In this document: positions 32,483 to 41,839 of the stretch, one piece after another
Layout of the letters: each line of letters begins with the position of its first letter
How positions within the stretch are numbered: position 1 is the stretch's first letter
Source: an uncultured Roseburia sp.
GTDB taxonomy: Bacteria; Bacillota; Clostridia; Lachnospirales; Lachnospiraceae
NCBI GenBank assembly: GCA_945787015.1
Contig: CALZGM010000021.1
Location: forward strand, 1 to 64,000
Direction: 5' to 3'
Length of the DNA stretch: 64,000 nucleotides
Position numbers and translations under genes: made by a program
The notes under the pieces: generated by a model
The model's database searches: none
What the model was told of the DNA's origin: nothing
Seen by the model: the letters and a program-made list of their open reading frames with translations, nothing else

Positions 32483-33475
32483 TTAGCATATTCTAGGAAG
32501 CCCTTCGCCCTGCAGTACTTCTAAGTTTCTGAGTCCTCCGATACCGGTCACAAGATACAATTTCCCGGGTTCTTCTTTGGTTACCGTTCCGATTGCCACA
32601 GCCCCTTCGCCGTACTTCGCACTGCGCATTGCCTCAAGTGCCCTCTCCTTCTGCTCTGCCGGTACGATTGCTACCAGTTTCCCCTCGTTTCCCATATAAA
32701 GCGGATCTAAGCCAAGCAAACCGCAGAAATCCCGCACCTGCGGTGTTACCGGAAGTGCTTTTTCTTCCAAAGTAATCGTTGTACCTGAAGCCTGTGCCAG
32801 CTCTTTTAAAACTGTTGCAAGACCGCCTCTGGTCACATCCCGCATGGTATGTACCTCCACACCTGCTGTAAAGAGTGCTTCCACGATTTCTCCCAGAGGT
32901 GCATTATCACTCTCAATATGATTTGTAATTCCCATGCGGCTGGATAGAATGGCTGCATGATGGTCGCCCACGTTGCCGGATACGATTACCACGTCCCCCT
33001 CCTGCACTTTCACAGCGGATACGTCCCGTTCTTCAGGGACAAAGCCTACTCCGGTTGTATTGATATAGCACTCACCGGCTCCGGTCACAACCTTCGTATC
33101 ACCCGCTACGATTGTTACACCTGCTTCCTTTGCCGTTTCTGCCATAGCATGTACAATCTCCTGTAAAACAGATACTTCCATGCCCTCCTGTAAAATAAAA
33201 CCGCAGGTAATATATTTGGGTTTCGCGCCCCGCATCAAAAGGTCATTTACGGTTCCGCAGATGCAAAGACGCCCGATATTTCCGCCCGGATAACACATGG
33301 GTGTCACTACAAAGCTATCCGTTGTCACTGCGATTTTTCCGCTTCCGACTACTACCGCAGAATCCTCCATCTGATTTAAGGTATCATTTGCAAACTCCTT
33401 TGCAAATACTGCGCTAATCAGTTCACTTGTGGCTGCTCCGCCACTACCGTGAACCATGCTGATTCTTTCTTCCAT
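32483..33475 (-). CDS. hypE: Hydrogenase maturation protein HypE
   Basis: HypE dehydrates a carboxamide on its C-terminal cysteine to thiocyanate, donating cyanide to the iron of [NiFe] hydrogenases. The protein has the AIR synthase-like fold (MVHGSGGAATSELI, VTTDSFVV, VSGNVGDHHAAIL, RDVTRGGLATVLKELA) and ends in GLPRIC, the required C-terminal cysteine. 330 residues is normal. Last gene of hypF-hypC-hypD-hypE. It must act with HypF and HypC-HypD for the Ech hydrogenase encoded 13 kb away. Confidence 0.96.
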   Translation of the reverse strand: MEERISMVHGSGGAATSELISAVFAKEFANDTLNQMEDSAVVVGSGKIAVTTDSFVVTPMCYPGGNIGRLCICGTVNDLLMRGAKPKYITCGFILQEGMEVSVLQEIVHAMAETAKEAGVTIVAGDTKVVTGAGECYINTTGVGFVPEERDVSAVKVQEGDVVIVSGNVGDHHAAILSSRMGITNHIESDNAPLGEIVEALFTAGVEVHTMRDVTRGGLATVLKELAQASGTTITLEEKALPVTPQVRDFCGLLGLDPLYMGNEGKLVAIVPAEQKERALEAMRSAKYGEGAVAIGTVTKEEPGKLYLVTGIGGLRNLEVLQGEGLPRIC

Positions 33476-33545
33476 ATCTAAAACTAATCCTTTCCTACTC
33501 TATCCGGGCTGCGTCTTTTCCACCACACGTTTGCATGCAAATGCG

Positions 33546-34580
33546 CTACATGGATGCAAATGCACTGTGGCAGCTGCCCTCCGTGGATACCATACAGGCA
33601 CCCTGCGGTGTCAAAGGTTTACATACTTTTGCAAATAACGGGCATTCCGCCGGGCTCATTTTTCCCATCAGAATCTTGTCACAGCAACATGCCTTATTTT
33701 TCTTATTGTCTTCGTTTAACAAAAGGCTTCCGGCATCGTAGTTTCTATACTCCGGCCGCAGCACCAGTCCGGTGCCAGGGATACTCCCCATTCCGCGCCA
33801 GGTCGCATCGGCAGGCATAAAATACTGCGTTACCAGCTTTTTCGCTTTTTCATTTCCTTCTGCAGTGACCACCTTCGGGTAGCAGTTTTTCACCACACCA
33901 TTCCCGCGCTCTTTTACGAGCTCATACAACGCATATAAAATCTCAGTTCCTTCAAATCCGCTCACTACAAATGGTATCTGATAATTTTCTGCCAGTGGTT
34001 TAAAAATGTCGCTTCCGGTGACTGCTGCCACATGCCCCGGTGCTAAAAAGCCATCCATTTCTGCCCCATTTCGGCACAACTCATCGATGACCCCCGGCAT
34101 TGTTTTTAAAGCAGTCAAAAGCTTTACATTTGTCAAATCTTTTTCTATCACTTCATCCAGTAAAAGCGCATACACCGGTGTGGTCGTCTCAAATCCCACT
34201 GCTGCAAAAATAAAGTTGGTCTGTGGCTCTTTTTCCGCCATAGCAATAATGTCCATTGGCGAATACACCATAACCGCTTTTGCTCCTACACCGGCTGACT
34301 CACTAAGAGAGGTCTTACTGCCCGGCACGCGTAGCATATCACCGAAGGTCACCACGCAGGTATCCGGCGTCATGGCAAGCTCCACAAGGCGGTCCACATA
34401 AGCCGTCGGTGTCACACACACCGGACATCCCGGTCCTGACAAAAGCTTAATATTAGGAGAAAGCATTCCACGGATGCCATTTTTAGAAATAGCTGCCGTA
34501 TGGCTTCCGCAGACCTCCATGATGCGCATCTTCGGTCCGTCATATTCTTTTAAAAACTGTTTTATCTCTTCCAAATTCAT
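33546..34580 (-). CDS. hypD: Hydrogenase maturation protein HypD
   Basis: The iron-sulfur scaffold on which the Fe(CN)2CO unit is built with HypC. Conserved parts: MRIMEVCGSHTAAISKNGIR, LLSGPGCPVCVTP (with essential cysteines), FAAVGFETTTP, PFVVSGFEGTEIL, and the C-terminal cluster cysteines in ACCCDKILMGKMSPAECPLF and TPQGACMVSTEGSC. 344 residues, close to the usual 350-370. The stop of hypC is directly before its start (no gap), so the genes are coupled. A 70-base gap separates it from hypE. Confidence 0.96.
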   Translation of the reverse strand: MNLEEIKQFLKEYDGPKMRIMEVCGSHTAAISKNGIRGMLSPNIKLLSGPGCPVCVTPTAYVDRLVELAMTPDTCVVTFGDMLRVPGSKTSLSESAGVGAKAVMVYSPMDIIAMAEKEPQTNFIFAAVGFETTTPVYALLLDEVIEKDLTNVKLLTALKTMPGVIDELCRNGAEMDGFLAPGHVAAVTGSDIFKPLAENYQIPFVVSGFEGTEILYALYELVKERGNGVVKNCYPKVVTAEGNEKAKKLVTQYFMPADATWRGMGSIPGTGLVLRPEYRNYDAGSLLLNEDNKKNKACCCDKILMGKMSPAECPLFAKVCKPLTPQGACMVSTEGSCHSAFASM

Positions 34581-34796
34581 TTATGAAAAGCCTCCCACGT
34601 CCTCCATGAGTTCCGTCAGGCTTAATGCCTCTTCGGTGGACACCTTCTGCAATATGCATCCGGCATGCACTAACACATAGTCGCCCTCCTTAATATTCAC
34701 AAGTCCCATTCTTGCCGTCACAAGATTTCCTGAGAAATCCACGACTGCATCTTTTTCATTTATCTTTACTACTTTTCCCGGTAATGCTACACACAT
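34581..34796 (-). CDS. hypC: Hydrogenase chaperone HypC
   Basis: A 71-residue HypC/HupF chaperone that carries the iron unit from HypD to the large-subunit precursor. It starts MCVALPGKVVKI with the essential Cys2, and has GLVNIKEGDYVLVHAGCIL. The hypF frame runs 41 bases into this gene, which implies coupled translation. Only one HypC-type protein is in the window. Confidence 0.95.
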   Translation of the reverse strand: MCVALPGKVVKINEKDAVVDFSGNLVTARMGLVNIKEGDYVLVHAGCILQKVSTEEALSLTELMEDVGGFS

Positions 34797-37143
34797 AACG
34801 GTACTCCTTTCTTATAGAACAAAAAATCTGTCCCAAAGCGATTCCGCCATCGCCGCAAGGCACTTTTTCATTGGTATAAACTTCTTTTCCGGCAGCATGT
34901 AATCCTTCTGCCACTTCGTTCAGTAAAATGCGGTTTAAAAAGCTTCCACCGCTTAACACCACCTTATTATACTCCTTGCCGGCGGATTCTGCCATAGTAA
35001 CAATTGCCTTTGCAATGGCATGATGAAACAGATAGGCAAGAACCTCTTTCTGATTCTCATATTGCCTTTTTAATTCACTCAAGTCGGCAAGCAGTTTTAC
35101 ACCATCCGCGATCCACATGCCATCCTGCTTTGTCACATCTGCAGTTAAAAGTTTTTCCCTGCCACCTTCCTGTAACTGTAAAAACTTCTCTTTTCCTTTA
35201 TGAGCAGCCTGCTCCAATAAAATGGCACACTCGCCCTCATACGAATTATAATGACAAATTTCTAACAATGCACTTGCGGCATCAAACAGTCTTCCCATAG
35301 AAGAGGATAAGGCTGTATTAATGTTCTGCTTCCATGCCATTTCCTGTAGACGTTCTGTTTCGCCTGATATGCCCATCTCTATATCCCGGCAGGTTTCGTC
35401 CCCAATAAAAAGTCCCCGTTCACGCGCTTCCATCCGATAGGAAAACAAGGTCTTGTCTGCATCCTTCGCACCGGCATCTCCACCTAACAACCTTACCATG
35501 CCAAAGTGTCCCACACGTTCCATCTTTCCATTGTTATAGGTAAAAAACTCACTTCCCCAGATGGTTCCATCCGTTCCATACCCGGTTCCGTCACAGGCAA
35601 TTCCAAGGATGTTTCCCTCTAACCGGTGTTCTGCAATCACAGATGCCACATGCGCCATATGATGCTGTATTTTTATATTTGTATCCTTTGCAGAAACATA
35701 AGCCGGATGCAAATCACCGACAGAAACTTCCGGCGTCAGCGCAAGTAACTCTTTCATTCGTGTAATTGCGTTACTACGCTGTTTCATACAGCGCACTTCT
35801 TCCAAATCACCAAAATACTGGCTTAGATATACCATTTTCCCACGTCCCAGTGCAAATGTGGCTTTCAAATCGCCACCTGCTGCAAAGGTATCCGCATTGA
35901 GCGAATGTGCCAGTTCAATCGGCTCCGGCACGAGTCCTCTTGCTCTGCGTAAAAGCTGCACGAAGCTTCCATTTACCTGATATATGGAATCGTCCAGCGG
36001 AGTCAAAATTTCTCTGTCATGGGTTAGCATGAAATCCGGACAGCCTTCTTCCATCAGTTTTTTCATTTCCTCTTCATTAGTAATAATCGGTTCGCCGCCC
36101 CGGTTCCCACTGGTCATGACAAGTGGTCCTGTTTCTTCTATTAATAAAATCTGTAACGGGTTACAGGGTAAAAATGCTCCCATCCGATCACTCTCACCAC
36201 AAATTTCCGTCACAAAATCCTTCTTCTTTTTTAACAGCACAATCGGTCTCGCATTTGAGGTCAGAAGTTCCTCCTCTTTCGAAGATACCTCACAGAACTC
36301 CCGAATGGCTTCTATACCTGGGAACATGACCGCAAACGGTTTTTTATCCCGATGCTTAAATTCGCGAAGTCTTTTTGCTGCTGTACTGCTCATCGGTGAA
36401 AATGCAAAATGGAAGCCACCAATATCTTTGATTGCTACAATTTTTTCCTCTTTTAAAGCCTTTACGGTCTGTGTCAGAATCGCTTCTGTATCCTTTTCAA
36501 GAATAACAAATTTCCCGGCACTGCCCACGCTTACCAGCTTTAGCGTCGGACCGCAAGTATGGCAGGCAATGGTCTGTGCATGCCGCCTGATATTTCCCTT
36601 TTTCGTATACTCATTCAAACATTCCGAGCACATTTCAAAATCGCCCATGGTAATGCTATCCCTGTCATATGGCACTTCCCTTTGAATGGAATAACGAGGT
36701 CCGCACTGCGTACAGCTGATAAACGGATACCGGTACCTGCGATTCTTTTTATCAAAAAGCTCTTCCCTACAACGGTCACAGGTTGGAAAATCCACCGGTA
36801 ACAGACGTACCTCTTCCCGCCCGTTGCTGCTTTCTGCAATTACAAACTGTTTCTGTACCGGCGAGTCGATTTGTGCACAACTCCCCATTTTTGTCGAAGT
36901 GCAGGCTGCATCATACGGCACATCCTGCACCTTAAGAGAATCAATTCTGCCAACCGGCAGCAAGCTTAGGCGATGAAGAAACTTCTCCACCGCCTCATTT
37001 TCTCCGGAAGCGAAGATTTCCACCACACCTCCCATATTTTTCACTTGTCCTGCCAACTTACATTCTTCTGCCAGTTCTGCTACTGCCGGGCGAAATCCCA
37101 CGCCCTGCACCAGACCTGTAACAGTAATTTTCTTCGCTTGCAT
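34756..37143 (-). CDS. hypF: Carbamoyltransferase HypF
   Basis: HypF makes the carbamoyl-AMP-derived group passed to HypE. Domain order from the chosen start: acylphosphatase (VTGLVQGVGFRPAVAELA), two zinc-finger blocks (CDRCREEL, CTQCGPRY, CSECLNEY, CHTCGPTL), a YrdC-like domain (EKIVAIKDIGGFHFAF, PFAVMFP) and a Kae1-like carbamoyltransferase domain (KIQHHMAHVASVIAEH, ACDGTGYGTDG, VVLSGGSFLNRILL). The frame is open to 37254 but the family begins at MQAKKITVTG (37143); the ribosome binding site there is weak. The end extends 41 bases into hypC, longer than the usual DGGIALGQ ending. Confidence 0.94.
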   Translation of the reverse strand: MQAKKITVTGLVQGVGFRPAVAELAEECKLAGQVKNMGGVVEIFASGENEAVEKFLHRLSLLPVGRIDSLKVQDVPYDAACTSTKMGSCAQIDSPVQKQFVIAESSNGREEVRLLPVDFPTCDRCREELFDKKNRRYRYPFISCTQCGPRYSIQREVPYDRDSITMGDFEMCSECLNEYTKKGNIRRHAQTIACHTCGPTLKLVSVGSAGKFVILEKDTEAILTQTVKALKEEKIVAIKDIGGFHFAFSPMSSTAAKRLREFKHRDKKPFAVMFPGIEAIREFCEVSSKEEELLTSNARPIVLLKKKKDFVTEICGESDRMGAFLPCNPLQILLIEETGPLVMTSGNRGGEPIITNEEEMKKLMEEGCPDFMLTHDREILTPLDDSIYQVNGSFVQLLRRARGLVPEPIELAHSLNADTFAAGGDLKATFALGRGKMVYLSQYFGDLEEVRCMKQRSNAITRMKELLALTPEVSVGDLHPAYVSAKDTNIKIQHHMAHVASVIAEHRLEGNILGIACDGTGYGTDGTIWGSEFFTYNNGKMERVGHFGMVRLLGGDAGAKDADKTLFSYRMEARERGLFIGDETCRDIEMGISGETERLQEMAWKQNINTALSSSMGRLFDAASALLEICHYNSYEGECAILLEQAAHKGKEKFLQLQEGGREKLLTADVTKQDGMWIADGVKLLADLSELKRQYENQKEVLAYLFHHAIAKAIVTMAESAGKEYNKVVLSGGSFLNRILLNEVAEGLHAAGKEVYTNEKVPCGDGGIALGQIFCSIRKEYRYVCSITGKSSKDK

Positions 37144-37196
37144 TTTAACAATGCCCTTTCTTTCGTCAAAATCCCCGCACCTATTTAGGTCACGTT

Positions 37197-38249
37197 CTAT
37201 GCACGAATAGCCCAACGCATCTTCGTTGATTTTGCTCGGCTGTTTCTTGCACATTCCTCCGCAGACGGACGAATCACATCCTTGGATACTTCACGATAAA
37301 TACCCGCCTTTTCCAGTTCCTTAAAGGAACGTTTCACCAACCGGTCCTCTCCGGAATGGAAAGTTAAAATCGCGACTCTTCCGTTTGGTGCCAATACCTC
37401 CGGTAATTTTTCCAAAAAAGCATACAATACTTCAAACTCACTATTTACATCAATCCGCAACGCCTGAAAGGTTCTGGCACAGGATTTTTTGATTGCCTCA
37501 TCCCGTTCTGCCTTTGGAACACGGCAAAGTGCTTCGGTAATGACTTCCTTCATCTGTGTCGTCGTTTCAATCACCTTTCCGTCCTTAAACCACTTCATAA
37601 CTCTGGCTGAAATTTCCTTTGCATATGGTTCATCTGAATTTTCTACCAGCATTCCAACGAGTTCCTCTTCCGAAACCTCTTTTAACCTTTCCGCTGCGCT
37701 CACACCCTTCAAGGGATTTAAACGCAAATCAAGCGGTCCTTCTACCTTATAAGAAAATCCGCGTTCCGGATTATCGATCTGCATAGAAGAGACACCTAAA
37801 TCTGCCAGAACAAAATCAAACTTCTTTCCGGTCTCCTTTGTCACCAAATCAATGTCCGCAAAGTTTTGTAACCGCACAGTTAAAATATCTTCTCCAAATC
37901 CCTGATTTGCCAATCGTTCTTTGGTTTTTGCTGATTCAATTGGGTCCACATCCAATGCATAGATATGTCCCTGACCCTCTAATTTCTGCAGCATGGCCTT
38001 CGTATGACCACCATATCCAAGGGTCGCATCTAATCCTATCTGCCCCGGTTTAATCTGTAAAAAATCCAGAATTTCCTGCACCATAATGGAAATATGCATA
38101 CCGGCAGGGGTACTGCCTTTTCTGATTACCTTTTCAATGGTATCCGCATATTTCTCCGGATTATGTTCCTTATATTTTTCCTGATAGCTTCTCGGATGGG
38201 TACCCGAATAACGCACGCGGCGCTTATGCTGTTTTTCCTGATTTTCCAT
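37197..38249 (-). CDS. rsmH: 16S rRNA (cytosine-N4)-methyltransferase RsmH-type, paralogue outside the dcw cluster
   Basis: A MraW/RsmH-type methyltransferase. It has an N-terminal extension of about 55 residues rich in Lys and Arg, then HISIMVQEILDFL, DATLGYGGHTKAML, DLGVSSMQIDNPERGFSY and AILTFHSGEDRLVKRSF. RsmH normally lies with division genes; here it is next to hypF, so it may be the second paralogue that some Lachnospiraceae carry. The start at 38249 has GAGG 8 bases upstream; a GTG start at 38270 is possible. It may be cotranscribed with hypF, 53 bases downstream. Confidence 0.85.
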   Translation of the reverse strand: MENQEKQHKRRVRYSGTHPRSYQEKYKEHNPEKYADTIEKVIRKGSTPAGMHISIMVQEILDFLQIKPGQIGLDATLGYGGHTKAMLQKLEGQGHIYALDVDPIESAKTKERLANQGFGEDILTVRLQNFADIDLVTKETGKKFDFVLADLGVSSMQIDNPERGFSYKVEGPLDLRLNPLKGVSAAERLKEVSEEELVGMLVENSDEPYAKEISARVMKWFKDGKVIETTTQMKEVITEALCRVPKAERDEAIKKSCARTFQALRIDVNSEFEVLYAFLEKLPEVLAPNGRVAILTFHSGEDRLVKRSFKELEKAGIYREVSKDVIRPSAEECARNSRAKSTKMRWAIRA

Positions 38250-38305
38250 TTGGTTCGCCTCAATGTCCACATCTATGTGATAAAAAATATTTTATAATAA
38301 TATAA

Positions 38306-38335
38306 GGCTAAAATAGGATTACTCATATTTTAGCC
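38306..38335 (-). terminator. Probable terminator of the restriction-modification gene
   Basis: GGCTAAAATA (38306-38315) and TATTTTAGCC (38326-38335) form a 10-bp stem with a 10-base loop 20 bases after the stop; the following minus-strand sequence is AT-rich rather than a pure T run. Confidence 0.6.
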
Positions 38336-38354
38336 CTATACTACTCTATCAATA

Positions 38355-41300
38355 TTAACTAACAGAATCACAAAGCGCAATATAAAGTTCCTCTAATTTT
38401 ACCTTTATTACTTTGATTTCCTTATCACTACCAAATACTTCATGTGCCTGTTTCGCCAATGCAGCCATCTCCTTTTGAATTTCATTTTCTGAATCATATA
38501 ATGGCATCTTGATATTAAAATCTATACTGTACGAACGTTCACTAAATGTAAATTTGAAGTACTCTTGCACAACATCCGTATTAAGTATAGCAGATAAGTA
38601 ATATGCTTCCTCTTCACAAATAAACCTATTATTCTTATCCATGCTAATATAAGGTGAGTGTTTTGCACATATCGGCATTACTTTTTCTCCCCAAGGAGTA
38701 TCTACTTTCTTTACTACTGCTGCTACTAACTTTGTATTGTCTCTAAATGTTACGATGTTATCACCATATGTGTATGCTCCCACTTTAGATAAAGCATAAA
38801 ATTCCTTTCCTTTTGCAATCATTCTGCTACGTTTCGATTGTTTTCCTATCAACTTCTGGTTCTCAATAAGATACTTTGCTACATATTCAGATGAATTACT
38901 TAAGTCTTCTAATTCTACACATGATATTTCGTGCCTTTTATATGGGAAAATACAGTAATTACAACTTTCTTCTATTCCAAATTCCCTTATACATGGACTT
39001 TTAATTACCGGCTTTATATATTCTGTCTCCAGAACAAATCCATTACTGTCTTTTGCCTTATATACTGAGTTTGTAAACTGGGAATTTTTGAATTTGTAAT
39101 ATCCGGACTTTCCTACTCTAGAAACCGGCTCAACAAAATAAATTTCAGCAGGCGTAAACTCCACACCACTACGGGCCTTATACTCACTTTTACCAATTAT
39201 TTTGCTATACAGCTCGGTTCTGTAATTATCACAGCCGCTAATCATCGTAAATCCAGTTCTGGTTTCATCTAATTGATACGCTTTCCCCCGATTATATAAA
39301 AACATTCCTTTTATATCTTCGTAAGACCCCTGAATATTTATTTTTTTTATATCAATACCATTCTTTTTAATTATATAATTTATAGGAATTCCTGCCGAAT
39401 AATCGACTTTTTTCTCCTGATAATAATAGGTAAGAAATTTTTCAGTTGTATAAATGAATGGATTTCCCGCCTTACTCCAATCATCAATTTTCTGTAAAAA
39501 TAGCCTTTTATCATTCTTAACATCTATGTAAAAGTTTCTAAATCCCGCATAAGAATCCTGTGTCATTAATGTCTTTGGCATTAAAAATGCCAAAACTCCA
39601 TCTTCTTTTAGCCATGATGATGCTGTGACATTCGATATAAGAGCACAAATATTTAAACTAATTGCACCCATATATGTTTGTCCGGAAAACAAATGACGAT
39701 CCAGGCACAATTCCTTTATTTTTTCCGCATAGACTTGTGGCAAAAATTCCCACTTAACCCATGGTGGATTTCCTACAATGATGTCAATATCCTTTATTCT
39801 TGCAACCAACATATAATTCGTCACAATCCTTAGCCAAATGCCATCCCACTTGTTTTTGTGCAGTTCCACTAGTCTTTTTGAGAGATACTGAATGCAGGAT
39901 AAGACTGTATCATTCAAATCATTTTTATCGATACATCCTACTAATTTATTGAAAACGATGTTTTCATCTTCTGCCTTTATAATTGATTGCAGTAAACTCA
40001 TTTTTTCTAAAAAGGATTCGCTTTCAACAAAACTGCAAGGTAAAGTGATATCAATCTGTCCCTGCTTTGTACGCACTACATATTTATAGCATTTCACACC
40101 ATCTAAATCAATTTTCCATGGTATATTAGCAGAATCACCTAAATAAATGGGTATTTCTATTGGTTCTTCTCCCAATAAAGGCGCAATTGCAAGAAGATAA
40201 CTCACTCTAGCGGTTAAAACCGATAATGGATTTATGTCAATTCCCTGCACACGGTTTAATATTTCGTTTAAGAGTTCTCTCTTTTCTTTCTTTGATAAAT
40301 ATAATATCTGCCTGTCACCTATTACATGTTTAATTAACGTCACAACAAATATTCCACTACCGCAACATGGGTCAATCGCTCTCCAGTTTTTAGTTGTAAC
40401 CATTTCTTTGCTGTTTGCAATCACATAATCCGCCAGCCATGATGGGGTAAAATATTCTCCCAAACTATGCCTTACCTCATTCGGCATAATTTCCATATAT
40501 AAATCTTTAAATATGTCGATTGCCGTATATCCATATGAAAATGAAGCATCTGAATATCCTTCTAGCGTATTAATAATATCCATTATGCATTTTGCTTCTT
40601 CTTCATTCCATTGTTCTTCCGAAGCATACCAGGAGAAAAAATCTCCCTCTAAAAGATTTCTAATTCCTCCAATTGCAAAGGTATAACCCTCTTCTAAATT
40701 CTCCATAAACTCACGAAGTTTATCAGCATCAACATTACTAAGATCAGAGAAATACAATATATCGCCCTGGGAATCTGTACATAATCTAGTAATAACTTTA
40801 CAAGCTATCAGTTTTACAATAATTGCATACGTTGTCTGCAAAACAAACAATGCTTTATAATCCATCTCATTGTCTTCAATTTTTCTTTCAAAAATTTTAC
40901 TTAAAGCTACTTTCCTTTTTTCTATATCCAAATTCTGTCCATTATCATTTTCAGAAAGATGAAAAAGTTCCTGCCATTCCTGAAATAGCATATCCGTTTT
41001 ATCTGTCACATGATCTACTACCAAATGAAATAAACATTTTGCCAATTTCAAAGTAACGTCTTTTTCTGCATCAAGTTTAAAATCCTGAATGATATTTTCA
41101 GGAACAAATTTCTTATTTCCTACATTTATAAGACTTCTTACTATTTTATCCAAATCATTTTCATCTATATCTTTAATAGGTGTATGATGCAATGTGCTGT
41201 CTAAATAATAAAAATACCTTATCTTTTGACCATCTGTTAATATTGCACTGTATTCAATATTTCTTTCCGCTTTTAATTGCTCCAAGTAGTCCTCTACTTG

Positions 41301-41636
41301 CACTGTAGCTTTCATCTGGTCCTTTTCAGTTTCAAATTTATTTGCCTTTTTATATTCAATAATTAAGTCATTTGAAACAGCATCCATTCTTCCGGTGAAT
41401 ACATGCCTCTTATGTTTTAAATCAGTCTGTCCAACTTCTTTATCAAATGTAATATCTTTTCCAAGATTAAGTTTAATGAAATAAAATAATTCTGTTTCAA
41501 AAGCAGAAGCAACACTTGCTTCGGTAGTTGCTGCTCTTGTTTTTGCAAGTAATGAGCCCAATGCTTTCTTTAGTTTTAAATAATATTCATCACTATTGAC
41601 AAGTTGCTCAACACTCATCACTTTGTTGTTATTCAT
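38355..41636 (-). CDS. Type IIG restriction-modification enzyme (fused nuclease and N6-adenine methyltransferase)
   Basis: A single 1093-residue protein that should both cut and methylate DNA. The N-terminal nuclease has a PD-(D/E)XK-like site GRMDAVSNDLIIEYKKA (Asp85, Glu94, Lys96). The middle helical part leads to SLGEYFTPSWLADYVI, then methylase motif I DPCCGSGIF near residue 425, and the catalytic motif IV GNPPW near residue 622, i.e. adenine methylation. The C-terminal 400 residues would be the target recognition domain. The layout fits Eco57I-like type IIG enzymes. No separate specificity subunit or partner gene is adjacent, and the genes around it are unrelated. The region looks more AT-rich than its neighbours, suggesting transfer. 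GGGGGAAG lies 6 bases before the ATG. The recognition site is unknown. Confidence 0.85.
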   Translation of the reverse strand: MNNNKVMSVEQLVNSDEYYLKLKKALGSLLAKTRAATTEASVASAFETELFYFIKLNLGKDITFDKEVGQTDLKHKRHVFTGRMDAVSNDLIIEYKKANKFETEKDQMKATVQVEDYLEQLKAERNIEYSAILTDGQKIRYFYYLDSTLHHTPIKDIDENDLDKIVRSLINVGNKKFVPENIIQDFKLDAEKDVTLKLAKCLFHLVVDHVTDKTDMLFQEWQELFHLSENDNGQNLDIEKRKVALSKIFERKIEDNEMDYKALFVLQTTYAIIVKLIACKVITRLCTDSQGDILYFSDLSNVDADKLREFMENLEEGYTFAIGGIRNLLEGDFFSWYASEEQWNEEEAKCIMDIINTLEGYSDASFSYGYTAIDIFKDLYMEIMPNEVRHSLGEYFTPSWLADYVIANSKEMVTTKNWRAIDPCCGSGIFVVTLIKHVIGDRQILYLSKKEKRELLNEILNRVQGIDINPLSVLTARVSYLLAIAPLLGEEPIEIPIYLGDSANIPWKIDLDGVKCYKYVVRTKQGQIDITLPCSFVESESFLEKMSLLQSIIKAEDENIVFNKLVGCIDKNDLNDTVLSCIQYLSKRLVELHKNKWDGIWLRIVTNYMLVARIKDIDIIVGNPPWVKWEFLPQVYAEKIKELCLDRHLFSGQTYMGAISLNICALISNVTASSWLKEDGVLAFLMPKTLMTQDSYAGFRNFYIDVKNDKRLFLQKIDDWSKAGNPFIYTTEKFLTYYYQEKKVDYSAGIPINYIIKKNGIDIKKINIQGSYEDIKGMFLYNRGKAYQLDETRTGFTMISGCDNYRTELYSKIIGKSEYKARSGVEFTPAEIYFVEPVSRVGKSGYYKFKNSQFTNSVYKAKDSNGFVLETEYIKPVIKSPCIREFGIEESCNYCIFPYKRHEISCVELEDLSNSSEYVAKYLIENQKLIGKQSKRSRMIAKGKEFYALSKVGAYTYGDNIVTFRDNTKLVAAVVKKVDTPWGEKVMPICAKHSPYISMDKNNRFICEEEAYYLSAILNTDVVQEYFKFTFSERSYSIDFNIKMPLYDSENEIQKEMAALAKQAHEVFGSDKEIKVIKVKLEELYIALCDSVS

Positions 41637-41742
41637 ATTTATCTTCCCCCGATTTCTTTTCTACGGATACAACATATTATTATTCTATCATATTTTCTTG
41701 GTTTACTCCACAACCAACTACAAAATAATATTATCACCACAA

Positions 41743-41754
41743 GAACAAACGTTC
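41743..41754. promoter_or_regulatory. Candidate LexA (SOS) box upstream of the restriction-modification gene
   Basis: GAACAAACGTTC matches the Gram-positive LexA consensus GAAC-RNRY-GTTC exactly (R N R Y = A A A C), about 107 bases upstream of the type IIG gene. A 12-bp palindrome of this form is uncommon by chance but not decisive. No firm -35/-10 pair overlaps it. Confidence 0.4.
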
Positions 41755-41803
41755 TATTCGCATTATTACTAAAAATACTGTTCAAAACATATAATAATTT
41801 CTA

Positions 41804-41832
41804 CATAAAACAGCCACCAGCGAACTGGTGGC
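41804..41832 (-). terminator. Terminator of the XRE membrane regulator gene
   Basis: GCCACCAG (41813-41820) pairs with CTGGTGGC (41825-41832); on the minus strand the loop is TTCG, a stable tetraloop, and TGTTTTAT follows. It lies 8 bases after the stop. Confidence 0.85.
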
Positions 41833-41839
41833 ATAAAAT

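Noticed and set aside
38355-41636. Part of a BREX (PglX) or DISARM defence system
   Set aside because: The protein carries its own nuclease motif and no other BREX or DISARM gene is nearby; a solitary type IIG enzyme fits better.
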